Part shown: positions 1 through 8,630 of the stretch, in pieces | How positions within the stretch are numbered: the stretch's first letter is position 1 | How the letters are laid out: each line of letters starts with the position of its first letter | Source of the DNA: Nonomuraea candida | GTDB lineage: Bacteria > Actinomycetota > Actinomycetes > Streptosporangiales > Streptosporangiaceae | NCBI RefSeq assembly: GCF_000725485.1 | Contig: NZ_JOAG01000009.1 | Coordinates: 271,154-335,153 of the forward strand | Length of the DNA stretch: 64,000 bases | Reading direction: 5' to 3' | Translations under genes and position numbers: made by a program | Notes under the pieces: generated by a model | Told to the model about the DNA's origin: nothing | What the model saw: the letters and a program-made list of their open reading frames with translations, nothing else | Database searches by the model: none

Positions 1-1607
1 TGCTCATGGGCCTGTACCAGGCGGGCGAAACCGCCTTCCCGATCGCGCTCGGCCTGATCGTCGAGCACACCATGCGAGAGCGGAGCCTGCCCGCGCTCGG
101 CCTGTCGATCGCCGCCCTCGCCGTGATCATCACGGTCGTGTCGTTGTCGTGGCGGTTCGGCATGCGCATCCTGCAGAAGGCCAACACGACCGAGGCGCAC
201 CGCTGGCGGGTGCAGGTCGCGGACCACGGGCTCCAGCCGGTGGCCAGGGACGTCGATCTCAAGTCCGGCGAGGTGCTGACCATCGCCACCGAGGACGCCG
301 ACCAGACCGCCGACATCATCGAGGTCGTGCCGCTCCTGGTCAGCTCGCTGGTCGCGGTCGCGATCGCGGCGGTGGCGCTGGGCCTGGCCGACCTCAGGCT
401 CGGCCTGCTGGTGATCGTGGGCACCGTGGCCATCCTGTCGGTCCTGAGCGTCATGTCCCGGCGGATCGGCACCAGCACCCGCGAGCAGCAGGCGCGGGTG
501 GCGCGGGCGGGCGCGAAGGTCGCCGACCTGATCACCGGCCTGCGCCCGCTGCACGGCTTCGGCGGCAACCACGCGGCGTTCCGGTCCTACCGGAGGGTCA
601 GCGCGGAGGCGCGGAACCAGGCGATCACCGTCGCCCGGGTGAACGGCGCGTACGAGGGCGCCGCCCTGGCCATGAACGCGATCCTCGCCACCGCCGTGAC
701 GCTGACGGCGGGATGGCTGGCCTTCCAGGGGCGGATCACCATCGGGGAGCTCGTCATGGCCGTGGGGCTGGCGCAGTTCGTCATGGAGCCGCTCAAGCTG
801 TTCTCCGAGATGCCGAAGTACGTGATGACCGCGCGCGCCTCGGCGCAGGGGATGGCCCTGGTGCTGGCCGCGCCGCCGGTGATGACCCCGGGGCGGGACC
901 GCCCGTCCCCCGGGGGAGACCTCGAACTGGACGGCGTCCGGTACGGGTCGCTGCGCGGGCTGACGTTCCGGGTGCGGGCCGGCGAGTTCGTGGCGATCGC
1001 CGCCTACCAGCCGCGCGTGGCGGCCGACCTCGCGGCGGTGCTGGCCATGAACGTCCCGCCCGCCGCGTACGAGGGCGTGATGCGCATCGGCGGCCGGGCG
1101 GCGGCGGACCTGTCCATCGAGGCGGTACGCGAGCACCTGCTGGTCAACCCGTACGACGGCGAGATCTTCGCGGGCACCCTGCGCACGAACGTCGATCCCT
1201 CCGGCACCGGCCGGCTGGTCCCCGAGGCCGTCGAGGCGTCGATGCTGGCCGACGTCGTCGCCCTGCACCCCGAGGGGCTCGACCACGGCGTCCGCGACCG
1301 CGGCGCGAACCTCTCCGGCGGGCAGCGCCAGCGGCTGTCCCTGGCCCGCGCCCTCGCCGCCGACAGCGACGTCCTCGTGCTGCACGACCCGACGACGGCG
1401 GTGGACGCCGTCACCGAGCAGCTCATCGCGCGCAACCTCGCCGCGTTGCGCCGGGGCCGCACCACCGTCGTCATCACCGCCGGTCCGGCCTTCCTGGACG
1501 TCGCCGACCGCGTCCTCGTCCTGGACGGCGGCGTCGTCACCGCCCAGGACACGCACCGGAACCTCCTCGGCGCCGACGAGAACTACCGCCTGGCCGTGGC
1601 CCGCTGA
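1..1607 (+). CDS. ABC exporter half (permease-ATPase fusion) with degenerate nucleotide-binding domain, 5' end cut off
   Basis: The frame is open to the left edge, so the start lies outside the window; about 535 residues are visible against 570-600 for the family. The N-terminal ~290 residues are hydrophobic type-1 exporter transmembrane helices, followed by an ATPase domain. Only the signature LSGGQRQRLSLARA (about residue 435) is intact. The Walker A position reads AYQPRVAAD instead of GPSGSGKST, the Walker B/catalytic positions read VLHDPT instead of LLDEAT, and the H-loop histidine is replaced (VITAGPAF). Such a half normally works as the non-hydrolysing partner in a heterodimer; the partner would be expected just upstream, outside this window. 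Substrate unknown. Family call is firm; loss of ATPase function is inferred from the motifs. Confidence 0.85.
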   Translation, partial: LMGLYQAGETAFPIALGLIVEHTMRERSLPALGLSIAALAVIITVVSLSWRFGMRILQKANTTEAHRWRVQVADHGLQPVARDVDLKSGEVLTIATEDADQTADIIEVVPLLVSSLVAVAIAAVALGLADLRLGLLVIVGTVAILSVLSVMSRRIGTSTREQQARVARAGAKVADLITGLRPLHGFGGNHAAFRSYRRVSAEARNQAITVARVNGAYEGAALAMNAILATAVTLTAGWLAFQGRITIGELVMAVGLAQFVMEPLKLFSEMPKYVMTARASAQGMALVLAAPPVMTPGRDRPSPGGDLELDGVRYGSLRGLTFRVRAGEFVAIAAYQPRVAADLAAVLAMNVPPAAYEGVMRIGGRAAADLSIEAVREHLLVNPYDGEIFAGTLRTNVDPSGTGRLVPEAVEASMLADVVALHPEGLDHGVRDRGANLSGGQRQRLSLARALAADSDVLVLHDPTTAVDAVTEQLIARNLAALRRGRTTVVITAGPAFLDVADRVLVLDGGVVTAQDTHRNLLGADENYRLAVAR

Positions 1608-1639
1608 CCCGCCGGCGGAGCGTGGCGCGCGCCGCCGGG
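1608..1639. terminator. Possible bidirectional hairpin between convergent genes
   Basis: The arms cccgccggcg (1608-1617) and cgccgccggg (1630-1639) pair over 10 bp with one mismatch around a 12-nt loop. It fills the 40-bp gap between the ABC gene and the convergent LysR gene. There is no T-tract, as is common in very GC-rich actinomycetes. Weak evidence. Confidence 0.35.
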
Positions 1640-1647
1640 GAGGAGGG

Positions 1648-2559
1648 TCAGGCGAGCCCGGGAAGGGCGGCGGCCACGCGGGCGGCGGTCTCGCGCAGCC
1701 AGATGTGGGCGGCGTCGTGGGTGTGCACCGGGTGCCACCACAGGGCCTCCCGCAGCGGCACGGCCTCGAAGGGGCAGGGCAGCGCGCGGACGGGGGCCAG
1801 GTCGCGCAGCAGGTCGGCCAGCCGCCGCTGGATGAGCGCGACCCGCCGGGTGCCGGCCACCAGGCCCGGCAGGAGCTGGAAGCTCTGCACGGACACCTCC
1901 ACGTACGGCTCCAGGCCGAGCATGGTGAGCTGGCGGGTCACCGGCGCGTCGAAGGTGCGCTGGTAGACCACCCACGGCAGGCGGGCCAGGTCGTCGAGGG
2001 TGACGGCGTCGCCGACGTCGGGATGGTCGTCGGCGACCAGGCACACCCACTCGTCGCGGTAGAGCTCGACCGCGGGCATCCCGGAGATCACGCCGTGCGG
2101 CATGAGCATGCCGTCCACGCCGGACAGTAGCACCTCGGGGCTCTCCACCAGGTCGCGCGGCACGTGCCGGAAGTGCAGCCGGACGCCGGGCGCCGCCTCG
2201 TGCAGCGCCCGGCTGAGCGCGGTGCCGAAGACGGCGATGGCGTAGTCGGAGGAGAGCAGCGTGAAGTCGCGCTGCTCGGTGGCGGGCCGGAAGTCGGCGC
2301 GGCTGGTGAACAGCCGCTCCAGCACGGCGCAGGCGTTGGCGACGGGGGCGCGCAGCGCGGTGCCGAGCGGGGTCAGCTCGTAGTGGTTGCCCTGCCTGAC
2401 GAGCAGCTCGTCGGCGAAGTGGCGGCGCAGCCGGGCCAGGGCGGCGCTCATCGCGGGCTGGCTCAGCCCGACGCGCAGGCCCGCCCTGGTGACGTTGCGC
2501 TCCTCCAGCAGGGCGCGCAGGGAAACGAGCAGGTTGAGGTCGAGGGTGGCGAGGTTCAC
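1648..2559 (-). CDS. LysR-family transcriptional regulator of the adjacent aromatic operon
   Basis: About 303 residues, the usual LysR length. The N-terminal winged helix-turn-helix is clear (VTRAGLRVGLSQPAMSAALA, about residues 22-41), followed by the LysR substrate-binding fold. I place the start at the GTG at 2559 because the protein then begins VNLATLDLNLL, matching where LysR proteins normally begin; the frame stays open upstream but without homology. It is divergent from the ring-cleavage operon starting at 2658, the classic arrangement for a LysR activator whose ligand is the pathway substrate or an intermediate. Ligand unknown. Confidence 0.88.
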   Translation of the reverse strand: MNLATLDLNLLVSLRALLEERNVTRAGLRVGLSQPAMSAALARLRRHFADELLVRQGNHYELTPLGTALRAPVANACAVLERLFTSRADFRPATEQRDFTLLSSDYAIAVFGTALSRALHEAAPGVRLHFRHVPRDLVESPEVLLSGVDGMLMPHGVISGMPAVELYRDEWVCLVADDHPDVGDAVTLDDLARLPWVVYQRTFDAPVTRQLTMLGLEPYVEVSVQSFQLLPGLVAGTRRVALIQRRLADLLRDLAPVRALPCPFEAVPLREALWWHPVHTHDAAHIWLRETAARVAAALPGLA

Positions 2560-2657
2560 GAGGGTATCCAGCTCATGGATGACGGCGATCCAAAGAATCG
2601 ATTTCCCAGATCTCCCGGGATGGCTCAAGGTTAAGGCATCCCATCGGAGGAAACCTC
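2560..2657. promoter_or_regulatory. Divergent promoter region, LysR / aromatic operon
   Basis: This 98-bp gap separates the LysR start from the first operon gene. It contains an inverted repeat gggatg (2617-2622) / catccc (2637-2642), a possible LysR site, and the ribosome-binding site ggagg at 2646-2650, which fixes the GTG start at 2658. The region is lower in GC than its surroundings. No binding data; inference only. Confidence 0.4.
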
Positions 2658-3620
2658 GTGGAAACATCCCCGCCCCTCGCCGGCCCCTTCGCGCTCGGCA
2701 CCTTCTCGGCCGGCTCCGGCCCCGCCTTCCCCGGCCTGGTCACCGGTGACCGGGTCCTCGACCTGAGCGTCCACGCCCCCACGACCCGGGCGCTGCTCGA
2801 ACGCTGGGACGACGTGCTGCCGCTGCTGCACGCCGCCGCCGCGAGCACGGCGGGCGAGTGGCTCCCGCTGGCGGAGCTGCGCGTGCACGCGCCGGTCGAG
2901 CCCCGGCAGATCTTCCAGTCGGGCGCCAACTACCGCACGCACGTCATCGACCTGGCCGTGGCGCACGAGCCGGCCGGCGGGCGGCCCGCCGGGCAGGTGC
3001 GGGCCGAGGTCGCGGCGATGATGGACCGGCGCGCGGCCGAGGACCGGCCGTACGTGTTCATCGGGCTGCCGTCCTCGGTCACCGGGCCGTACGACGACGT
3101 GGTCATCCCGTCGTGGTGCACGAAGCCGGACTGGGAGCTGGAGCTGGCGGCGGTGATCGGCCGTCCGGCGTTCCGGATGGATCCGGAAAATGCTCTCGAT
3201 CATGTCGCGGCCTACACGATCGCCAACGACGTCACCGCGCGGGAGGTGGTGTTCCGGCGTGACATGCCGGAGATCGGCACCGACTGGCTGCGGGCCAAGG
3301 GCGCGCCCACGTTCACGCCGCTGGGCCCGTACCTGGTGCCGGCGGCCTTCGTCGGCGACCCGGGCGACCTGCAGGTGACGCTCAGGCTGAACGGCGAGGT
3401 CATGCAGGACGAGTCGACCAAGGACATGATCTTCGACGTGGCGCGGCTGGTGTCCTACGTGTCCCGGACCGTCGAGCTGCTGCCCGGCGACCTGGTGCTG
3501 ACCGGCAGCCCGGCGGGCAACGGCCTGCACCACGGGCGGCTGCTGCGCGACGGCGACGTCATGGAGGGCACGATCACCGGCCTCGGCGCGCAGCGCAACA
3601 GGTGCCGCGATGAACGCTGA
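2658..3620 (+). CDS. Fumarylacetoacetate hydrolase (FAH) family protein
   Basis: 320 residues, GTG start with ggagg 8 bp upstream. The catalytic FAH fold begins around residue 85 (IFQSGANYRTHV) and continues through the metal-binding segment (WELELAAVIG, about 156-165; AYTIANDVTARE) to the C-terminal PGDLVLTGSPAGNG motif. The family cleaves C-C bonds or isomerises/hydrates 2-oxo acids made by ring cleavage. First gene of an operon; its 3' end overlaps the next gene by 11 bp. A second FAH-fold gene closes the operon at 7583-8524, so the two probably act on different intermediates. Exact reaction not deducible. Confidence 0.9.
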   Translation: METSPPLAGPFALGTFSAGSGPAFPGLVTGDRVLDLSVHAPTTRALLERWDDVLPLLHAAAASTAGEWLPLAELRVHAPVEPRQIFQSGANYRTHVIDLAVAHEPAGGRPAGQVRAEVAAMMDRRAAEDRPYVFIGLPSSVTGPYDDVVIPSWCTKPDWELELAAVIGRPAFRMDPENALDHVAAYTIANDVTAREVVFRRDMPEIGTDWLRAKGAPTFTPLGPYLVPAAFVGDPGDLQVTLRLNGEVMQDESTKDMIFDVARLVSYVSRTVELLPGDLVLTGSPAGNGLHHGRLLRDGDVMEGTITGLGAQRNRCRDER

Positions 3621-4548
3621 GCGGGCCATCGCCGAGGCGGCGGCGAAATACTCCAACTGGGGCCGCTGGGGCGCGGACGACGTGCTGGGCACGGTCAACT
3701 TCATCGGCCCGGCCGAGCGCCGTGCCGCCGCCGCGCTGGTCCGGCGGGGCGTGACGTTCTCGCTGTCGCAGCGCTTCGACGCCGACGGGCCGCAGAAGGG
3801 GTGGCGGCGGCGTACGAACCCGGTCCACACAATGACCGACACCGGCCTCGACGCCGTCCACGGCGACCAGGGCTTCCCGCACGGGTTCGGCGGCGCGGAC
3901 GACGTGATCGCGATGCCGCTGCAGTGCTCCACCCAGTGGGACGGCCTCGGCCACATCTTCGACCACGGCAAGGCGTGGAACGGCCGCCCCGCCGACAAGG
4001 TGGTCACCAGCGAGGGCGACCGGGTCACCGGCATCGAGCACCTGGCCGCCCCGGTGGCCGGGCGCGGGGTGCTGCTGGACGTGGCGGCGGTGTACGGCGA
4101 GCTGCCCGACGGCTTCGCCATCACCGAGGAGCACCTGACCGCCACCGCCGCGGCGCACGGCGTCGAGATCCGCCGCGGCGACCTGGTGTGCGTGCGCACC
4201 GGCCGGCTGGCCAGGGCCAGGCGCGAGGGCTGGGGCGACTACGCCGGCGGCCCCGCGCCGGGCCTGTCGTTCTGGAGCGCGGGCTGGCTGCACCGCACCG
4301 AGATCGCCGCCGTCGCCACCGACACGTGGGGCTTCGAGGTGCGCCCCAACGAGTTCGCGAACGCCTTCCAGCCGCTGCACCAGGTCGTCATCCCGCACCT
4401 GGGCCTGCTGGTCGGCGAGATGTGGGACCTGGACGCGCTGGCCGCCGACTGCGCCGCCGACGGCGTGTACGAGTTCTTCCTCACCGCCCCGCCGCTGCCG
4501 ATCACCGGCGCGGTGGGATCCCCCGTCAACCCCCTGGCCATCAAGTGA
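3610..4548 (+). CDS. Cyclase-family (kynurenine-formamidase-like) protein with altered metal motif
   Basis: 312 residues. Belongs to the cyclase/formamidase superfamily: an N-terminal strand-rich domain, then the position where most members have the metal motif HxGTHxDxPxH. Here that segment reads QCSTQWDGLGH (about residues 104-114), keeping the aspartate and last histidine but replacing two metal-ligand histidines with glutamine. Many actinobacterial paralogues share a TQWDG variant, so this is probably a distinct subfamily rather than decay. Start ATG lies inside the end of the preceding FAH gene, so translation is probably coupled. In this operon a hydrolase acting on a lactone or amide intermediate is plausible; not provable here. 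Confidence 0.82.
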   Translation: MNAERAIAEAAAKYSNWGRWGADDVLGTVNFIGPAERRAAAALVRRGVTFSLSQRFDADGPQKGWRRRTNPVHTMTDTGLDAVHGDQGFPHGFGGADDVIAMPLQCSTQWDGLGHIFDHGKAWNGRPADKVVTSEGDRVTGIEHLAAPVAGRGVLLDVAAVYGELPDGFAITEEHLTATAAAHGVEIRRGDLVCVRTGRLARARREGWGDYAGGPAPGLSFWSAGWLHRTEIAAVATDTWGFEVRPNEFANAFQPLHQVVIPHLGLLVGEMWDLDALAADCAADGVYEFFLTAPPLPITGAVGSPVNPLAIK

Positions 4549-4555
4549 GGCGAGC

Positions 4556-5668
4556 ATGCCCGCAGTAGGGAAAGTCCTCATCGTCGGCGGCGGCATCGCC
4601 GGCTCGGCCCTGGCCGTCCTGCTGGGCCGCGCCGGCGTCACCGTGGACGTCGCGGAGCTCGAACCGGCGCCCACCGCGCTCGGCTCGGGCATCACGCTGC
4701 AGGGCAACGCCCTGCGGGTGCTGCGCGACCTGGGCGTGTGGGAGAGGATGAGCGCGGCCGGGTTCGCGTTCGACGCGCTCGGGCTGCGCGCCCCCGACGG
4801 CACGCTGCTCGCCGAGATCCCCGACGCCCGCACCGGCGGGCCCGACCTGCCCGCCACGCTCGGCATGAACCGGCCCGAACTGGCCGAGATCCTGGCCGCC
4901 GCCGTGCGCGACGCCGGAGCCCGCGTCAGGTACGGCCTGACGGTGCAGGCCGTGTCGGACACCGGCGAGGTGACCTTCTCCGACGGCGCCACCGGGCGGT
5001 TCGACCTGGTCGTCGGCGCGGACGGCATCCGCTCGCACGTGCGCGGCCTGATCGGCGTCGAGGCGGCGCCCGAGCCGACCGGCATGGGCATCTGGCGCGT
5101 CCACACCCGCCGCCCCAAGGACGTCGAGCGCACCGACCTGGTCTACGGCGGCCCCTGCTTCATCGCCGGCTACTGCCCGACCAGCGCCGGCACCATGTAC
5201 GCCTACCTCGTCGAGCGGGCCAGGCCCAGGGAGGACGTCGGCGACAAGGCCGCCCACATGCGGGCGCTCGCCGAGGGGTACGGCGGCGTCTGGGACGAGA
5301 TCCGCGCCGACATCACCGACCCGGCCCGGATCAACTACACCTGGTTCGAGTCGCTGCTCGTGGACCGCCCGTGGAACCGCGGCCGGGTCGTGCTGATCGG
5401 CGACGCCGCGCACGCCTGCCCGCCCACCCTCGCCCAGGGCGCCGCGCAGTGCCTGGAGGACGCCGCCGTCCTGGCCGAGCTGCTGCTCGCCGCCGACCGG
5501 CTCGACCAGGACCTGTTCGACGCCTTCATGGACCGCCGCCATGACCGGGTGAAGGCCGTGGTCGAGGCGTCGGTCCAGCTCGCCCGCCGGCAGCTCGACG
5601 GCGCGCGCGACGCTGACGTGCCCGGCCTCATGGGACGCGTCGCCGCGATGGTGAGCGAACGCCCATGA
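4556..5668 (+). CDS. FAD-dependent monooxygenase (aromatic hydroxylase type)
   Basis: 370 residues, ATG seven bases after the cyclase stop. The dinucleotide-binding motif is near the N-terminus (GGGIAGSALAVLLGRAG), the conserved DG segment is at about 160 (VVGADGIRSHVRG), and the second FAD motif is at about 280 (VVLIGDAAHACPPTLAQG). This is the p-hydroxybenzoate hydroxylase / salicylate hydroxylase class, which uses NAD(P)H and O2 to hydroxylate an aromatic ring. In this operon it would make the catechol-type substrate for the extradiol dioxygenase two genes downstream. Its stop overlaps the next start (ATGA). Confidence 0.9.
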   Translation: MPAVGKVLIVGGGIAGSALAVLLGRAGVTVDVAELEPAPTALGSGITLQGNALRVLRDLGVWERMSAAGFAFDALGLRAPDGTLLAEIPDARTGGPDLPATLGMNRPELAEILAAAVRDAGARVRYGLTVQAVSDTGEVTFSDGATGRFDLVVGADGIRSHVRGLIGVEAAPEPTGMGIWRVHTRRPKDVERTDLVYGGPCFIAGYCPTSAGTMYAYLVERARPREDVGDKAAHMRALAEGYGGVWDEIRADITDPARINYTWFESLLVDRPWNRGRVVLIGDAAHACPPTLAQGAAQCLEDAAVLAELLLAADRLDQDLFDAFMDRRHDRVKAVVEASVQLARRQLDGARDADVPGLMGRVAAMVSERP

Positions 5669-6654
5669 CCACCGTGGACGTGCACGCGCACGTGCTGCTG
5701 CCCGCGATCGAGCGGGCGGTGGCCGGGCGTCCCGGGCACGCCGCGCACCGGGAGCTGGAGGCGCGCCGCAACGGCCCCGACGCCCTCGCCGTGTCGGGCG
5801 CGATGATCGGCGAGCGGATGGGCCTGCTCACGCGGGCCGCCGACCGGCTGGCGGCGATGGACGCGGCGGGCGTGGACGTGCAGATCGTCAGCCCGTCGCC
5901 CTCCCATTACCACTACTGGGCCGGCCCGGAGCTCGCCACGGAGGTGTGCCGGCTGGCCGCCGAGGGCGTGGCCGGGCACGTCGCGCAGGCGCCGGAGCGG
6001 CTGCACGGCCTGGGCCTGGCCCCGCTCCAGCATCCGGCGCTGCTGGTCGCGGCCCTGGACGAGGCTCTCGATCGCGGGCTGAAGGGCGTGGAGATCTCCT
6101 CCCACGCCCCCGGCCGCGAGCTGTCCGACCCGGCCTACGAGCCGTTCTGGGCGCGGGCCGCCGAGACGGGCGCGGTCATCTTCCTGCACCCCTTCGGCTG
6201 CACGCTGGACGAGCGGCTGGACCGGTTCTACCTGTCGAACCTCGTCGGCCAGCCGGTCGAGAACGCGGTCGCGCTGGCCCACCTGATCTTCTCCGGCGTG
6301 CTCGACCGGCATCCGGGCCTGAAGCTGCTGGCCGCGCACGGCGGCGGCTACCTGCCGTACTGCCTGGGCCGGGCCGACCACGGCTGGCGGGTGCGGCCCG
6401 ACGCCCGCGCCTGCGCCCGCGAGCCGAGCAGCTACCTGCGCGACCTGCACTTCGACTCCCTCACCCACGACCCGGCCGCCCTGCGCGAGCTGGTTCGCGT
6501 CGCCGGGCCGGAACGGGTGCTGCTCGGCTCCGACTTCCCCTTCGACATGGGCGACCCCGACCCGCTCGCCGCGCTGCGCGCGGCCGGGCTCGCGGACACC
6601 CCCATCAGGGGCGGCAACGCCGTCCGACTGTTCGATCTGAAGGAACCCGCATGA
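5665..6654 (+). CDS. Amidohydrolase-family decarboxylase (ACMSD-like)
   Basis: 329 residues. Typical of the ACMSD / gamma-resorcylate decarboxylase branch of the amidohydrolases: N-terminal HxH metal motif (VDVHAHVLLP), a histidine strand at about 175 (VIFLHPFGCT), a second histidine at about 227 (LLAAHGGGYLPY) and the terminal aspartate strand at about 289 (LLGSDFPFDMGD). Members are Zn-dependent non-oxidative decarboxylases of aromatic or muconate acids. Starts by ATGA overlap with the monooxygenase and ends by ATGA overlap with the dioxygenase, so it is a true operon member. Confidence 0.88.
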   Translation: MTTVDVHAHVLLPAIERAVAGRPGHAAHRELEARRNGPDALAVSGAMIGERMGLLTRAADRLAAMDAAGVDVQIVSPSPSHYHYWAGPELATEVCRLAAEGVAGHVAQAPERLHGLGLAPLQHPALLVAALDEALDRGLKGVEISSHAPGRELSDPAYEPFWARAAETGAVIFLHPFGCTLDERLDRFYLSNLVGQPVENAVALAHLIFSGVLDRHPGLKLLAAHGGGYLPYCLGRADHGWRVRPDARACAREPSSYLRDLHFDSLTHDPAALRELVRVAGPERVLLGSDFPFDMGDPDPLAALRAAGLADTPIRGGNAVRLFDLKEPA

Positions 6655-7583
6655 GACTCATCACGCATCTGCGGCACGTGGACCTGGCCGTGCCCGACTA
6701 CGACAAGCAACGCGACTTCTACGCCGGCGTCTGGGGCCTGACCGAGGTGGCCGACGACAGCGGGATCTCGTTCCTGGCCGCGGAAGGCTCGCCCGAGCAG
6801 TACATCATCCGCCTGCGCAAGGCCGAGGAGAAGAGGCTCGACCTGATCTCCTTCGGCGCGGCGACCCCCGGCGACGTGGACGCGCTGGCCGAGCGGCTGC
6901 GCGCCGCCGGCGTCCGGCTGATCTGCGAGCCCGGCAAGCTGGACACCCCCGGCGGTGGCTACGGCTTCCGCCTCTTCGACCTCGACGGCCGCACGGTCGA
7001 GATCTCCGCCGACGTCGCCGTCCGCGCGCACCGCAGGCTGGAGGCCAAGGAAGCGGTTCCCGTCCGGCTGTCGCACGTCGTGCTCAACGCCCCCGACATC
7101 GACGCCACCCGCCTCTGGTACGAGACCCACCTCGGCTTCGCCCTGTCCGACACCCTGGCCCACCCCCGCATGGGCCAGGTCATGCACTTCATGCGCTGCA
7201 ACCCGCAGCACCACAGCATGGCCATCGCCCGCGGCCCGCACGCCAGCCTGCACCACATCAGCTTCGAGCTGCGCGGCCTCGACGAGTACATGTACGGCAC
7301 GGGCAGGCTGCTGCGCGCCGGGGTCAGGATGATCTGGGGTCCCGGCCGTCATCTCGCCGGCGACAACACCTTCTCCTACTTCCTGGACCCGCACGGCAAC
7401 ACCGTCGAATACACCACGGAGCTGGAGGAGCTGGACGAGGACGCCTGGCATCCGCACGTCTACGACTTCTCCCGGCCCGAGGTCACCGACCAGTGGGGCA
7501 CCGCCAACCCCATGAACGAGCTGGTCGCCAAGGAGTCCTTCAACGACGTCGACCGCGGCGTGTTCGTCGCCCCGCCCGTCTGA
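6651..7583 (+). CDS. Extradiol ring-cleavage dioxygenase (two-domain VOC family)
   Basis: 310 residues. I start it at the ATG at 6651, overlapping the previous stop, because the protein then opens with a VOC repeat (MRLITHLRHVDLAV). Two VOC modules are visible; the C-terminal one carries the expected Fe(II) ligands His142 (LSHVVLNAPD), His202 (HHISFEL) and Glu253 (NTVEYTTE). This is the biphenyl-2,3-diol / catechol 2,3-dioxygenase (type I extradiol) architecture, cleaving a catechol next to the diol with O2. It supplies the ring-opened 2-oxo acid for the FAH-family enzymes. The true catechol cannot be told from sequence. Confidence 0.9.
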   Translation: MRLITHLRHVDLAVPDYDKQRDFYAGVWGLTEVADDSGISFLAAEGSPEQYIIRLRKAEEKRLDLISFGAATPGDVDALAERLRAAGVRLICEPGKLDTPGGGYGFRLFDLDGRTVEISADVAVRAHRRLEAKEAVPVRLSHVVLNAPDIDATRLWYETHLGFALSDTLAHPRMGQVMHFMRCNPQHHSMAIARGPHASLHHISFELRGLDEYMYGTGRLLRAGVRMIWGPGRHLAGDNTFSYFLDPHGNTVEYTTELEELDEDAWHPHVYDFSRPEVTDQWGTANPMNELVAKESFNDVDRGVFVAPPV

Positions 7584-8524
7584 TGCGCCTGGCCACCTAC
7601 CGCCACGACGGCCGCACCCGTACCGGCCTCGTGGCGGGCGACACGATCACCCCGGTACGCGGCGACCTGCTCGCCCTGCTCCCGGAGCTCGCCCCGGGCT
7701 TCACCCCGGAGCCGGCGGGGGAGCCGGTGCCGCTGCCGGAGGTGCGGCTGCTGGCCCCGTTCGCGCCGCCCACCGTCCGCGACTTCGTCGCCTTCGAGGA
7801 GCACGTCGAAGGGGTGCGCAAGAGCGTGGACGGCCGCGGCGGCGTGCCGGACGCCTGGTACGACGCCCCCGCCTTCTACTTCACCAACCCCTACGCCGTC
7901 GTCGGGCCGTACGACGACGTGCCGGTGCCGCCCGGCTGCCGGGCCTTCGACTTCGAGCTGGAGGTCGCCGCCGTGATCGGCAGGGCGGGCCGCGACCTGA
8001 CGCCCGAGCGGGCCCGCGAGCACATCGCCGGCTACCTGATCATGAACGACTGGTCGGCCCGCGACCTCCAGTCCCGCGAGATGCGGGTCAACCTCGGCCC
8101 GGCCAAGGGCAAGGACAGCGCCACCACGCTCGGCCCGTGGCTGGTCACCGCCGACGAGCTGGCGGAGCGCCGGGACGGCGACGGGTTCCTGCGCCTGGCG
8201 CTCACGGCCGCGGTCAACGGCGAGGAGGTGGGCCGCGACCTGCTGTCCAACATGAGCTGGCCGTTCGAGGACCTGGTCGCCTACGCCTCACGCGGCACCT
8301 GGGTCCGGCCCGGTGACGTGCTCGGCTCCGGCACCTGCGGCAACGGCGGCTGCCTGGCGGAGCTGTGGGGCCGCCGCGGCCGGCCGGACCCGCCGCCGCT
8401 GGAGCCGGGCGACGTGGTCGAGCTGACCGTCGAGGGCATCGGCTCCGTCCGCAACACCGTCGTCGAAGGCGTGCGGCCGGCGCCGGTCCCGAAGGCCCGG
8501 CCCCGCCCCCGGCACCGCCCCTGA
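7583..8524 (+). CDS. Second fumarylacetoacetate hydrolase (FAH) family protein
   Basis: 313 residues starting at the ATG that shares one base with the dioxygenase stop (TGATG). N-terminal small domain (MRLATYRHDGRTRTGLV), then the catalytic FAH fold with YFTNPYAVVGPYDD (about 92-105), the metal segment DFELEVAAVIG (about 114) and the end motif PGDVLGSGTCGNG. It is clearly a different subgroup from the FAH gene at 2658, closer in motifs to ureidoglycolate-lyase / FAH-type hydrolases. Last gene of the operon; its stop lies at the edge of a tandem-repeat tract. Confidence 0.9.
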   Translation: MRLATYRHDGRTRTGLVAGDTITPVRGDLLALLPELAPGFTPEPAGEPVPLPEVRLLAPFAPPTVRDFVAFEEHVEGVRKSVDGRGGVPDAWYDAPAFYFTNPYAVVGPYDDVPVPPGCRAFDFELEVAAVIGRAGRDLTPERAREHIAGYLIMNDWSARDLQSREMRVNLGPAKGKDSATTLGPWLVTADELAERRDGDGFLRLALTAAVNGEEVGRDLLSNMSWPFEDLVAYASRGTWVRPGDVLGSGTCGNGGCLAELWGRRGRPDPPPLEPGDVVELTVEGIGSVRNTVVEGVRPAPVPKARPRPRHRP

Positions 8525-8630
8525 CAGGCGGGCCGGGACACGATCCGGCCCCGGTGTCGGTGACACCGGGAGGCGATCCGGCCCGGTCGGTGGCGCCGGG
8601 ACGCGGTCCGGTCAGTGGCGCCGGCCCCGG
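8525..8630. repeat. Degenerate tandem repeat between convergent stop codons
   Basis: Three imperfect units of 33, 30 and 25 bp begin with ccggga (8533, 8566, 8596), and a partial ccgg follows at 8621. The first unit follows the TGA of the FAH gene (8522-8524); the third unit contains the stop codon of the leftward gene (tca, 8612-8614). One of five similar 3'-end repeat tracts in this window. Confidence 0.6.
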
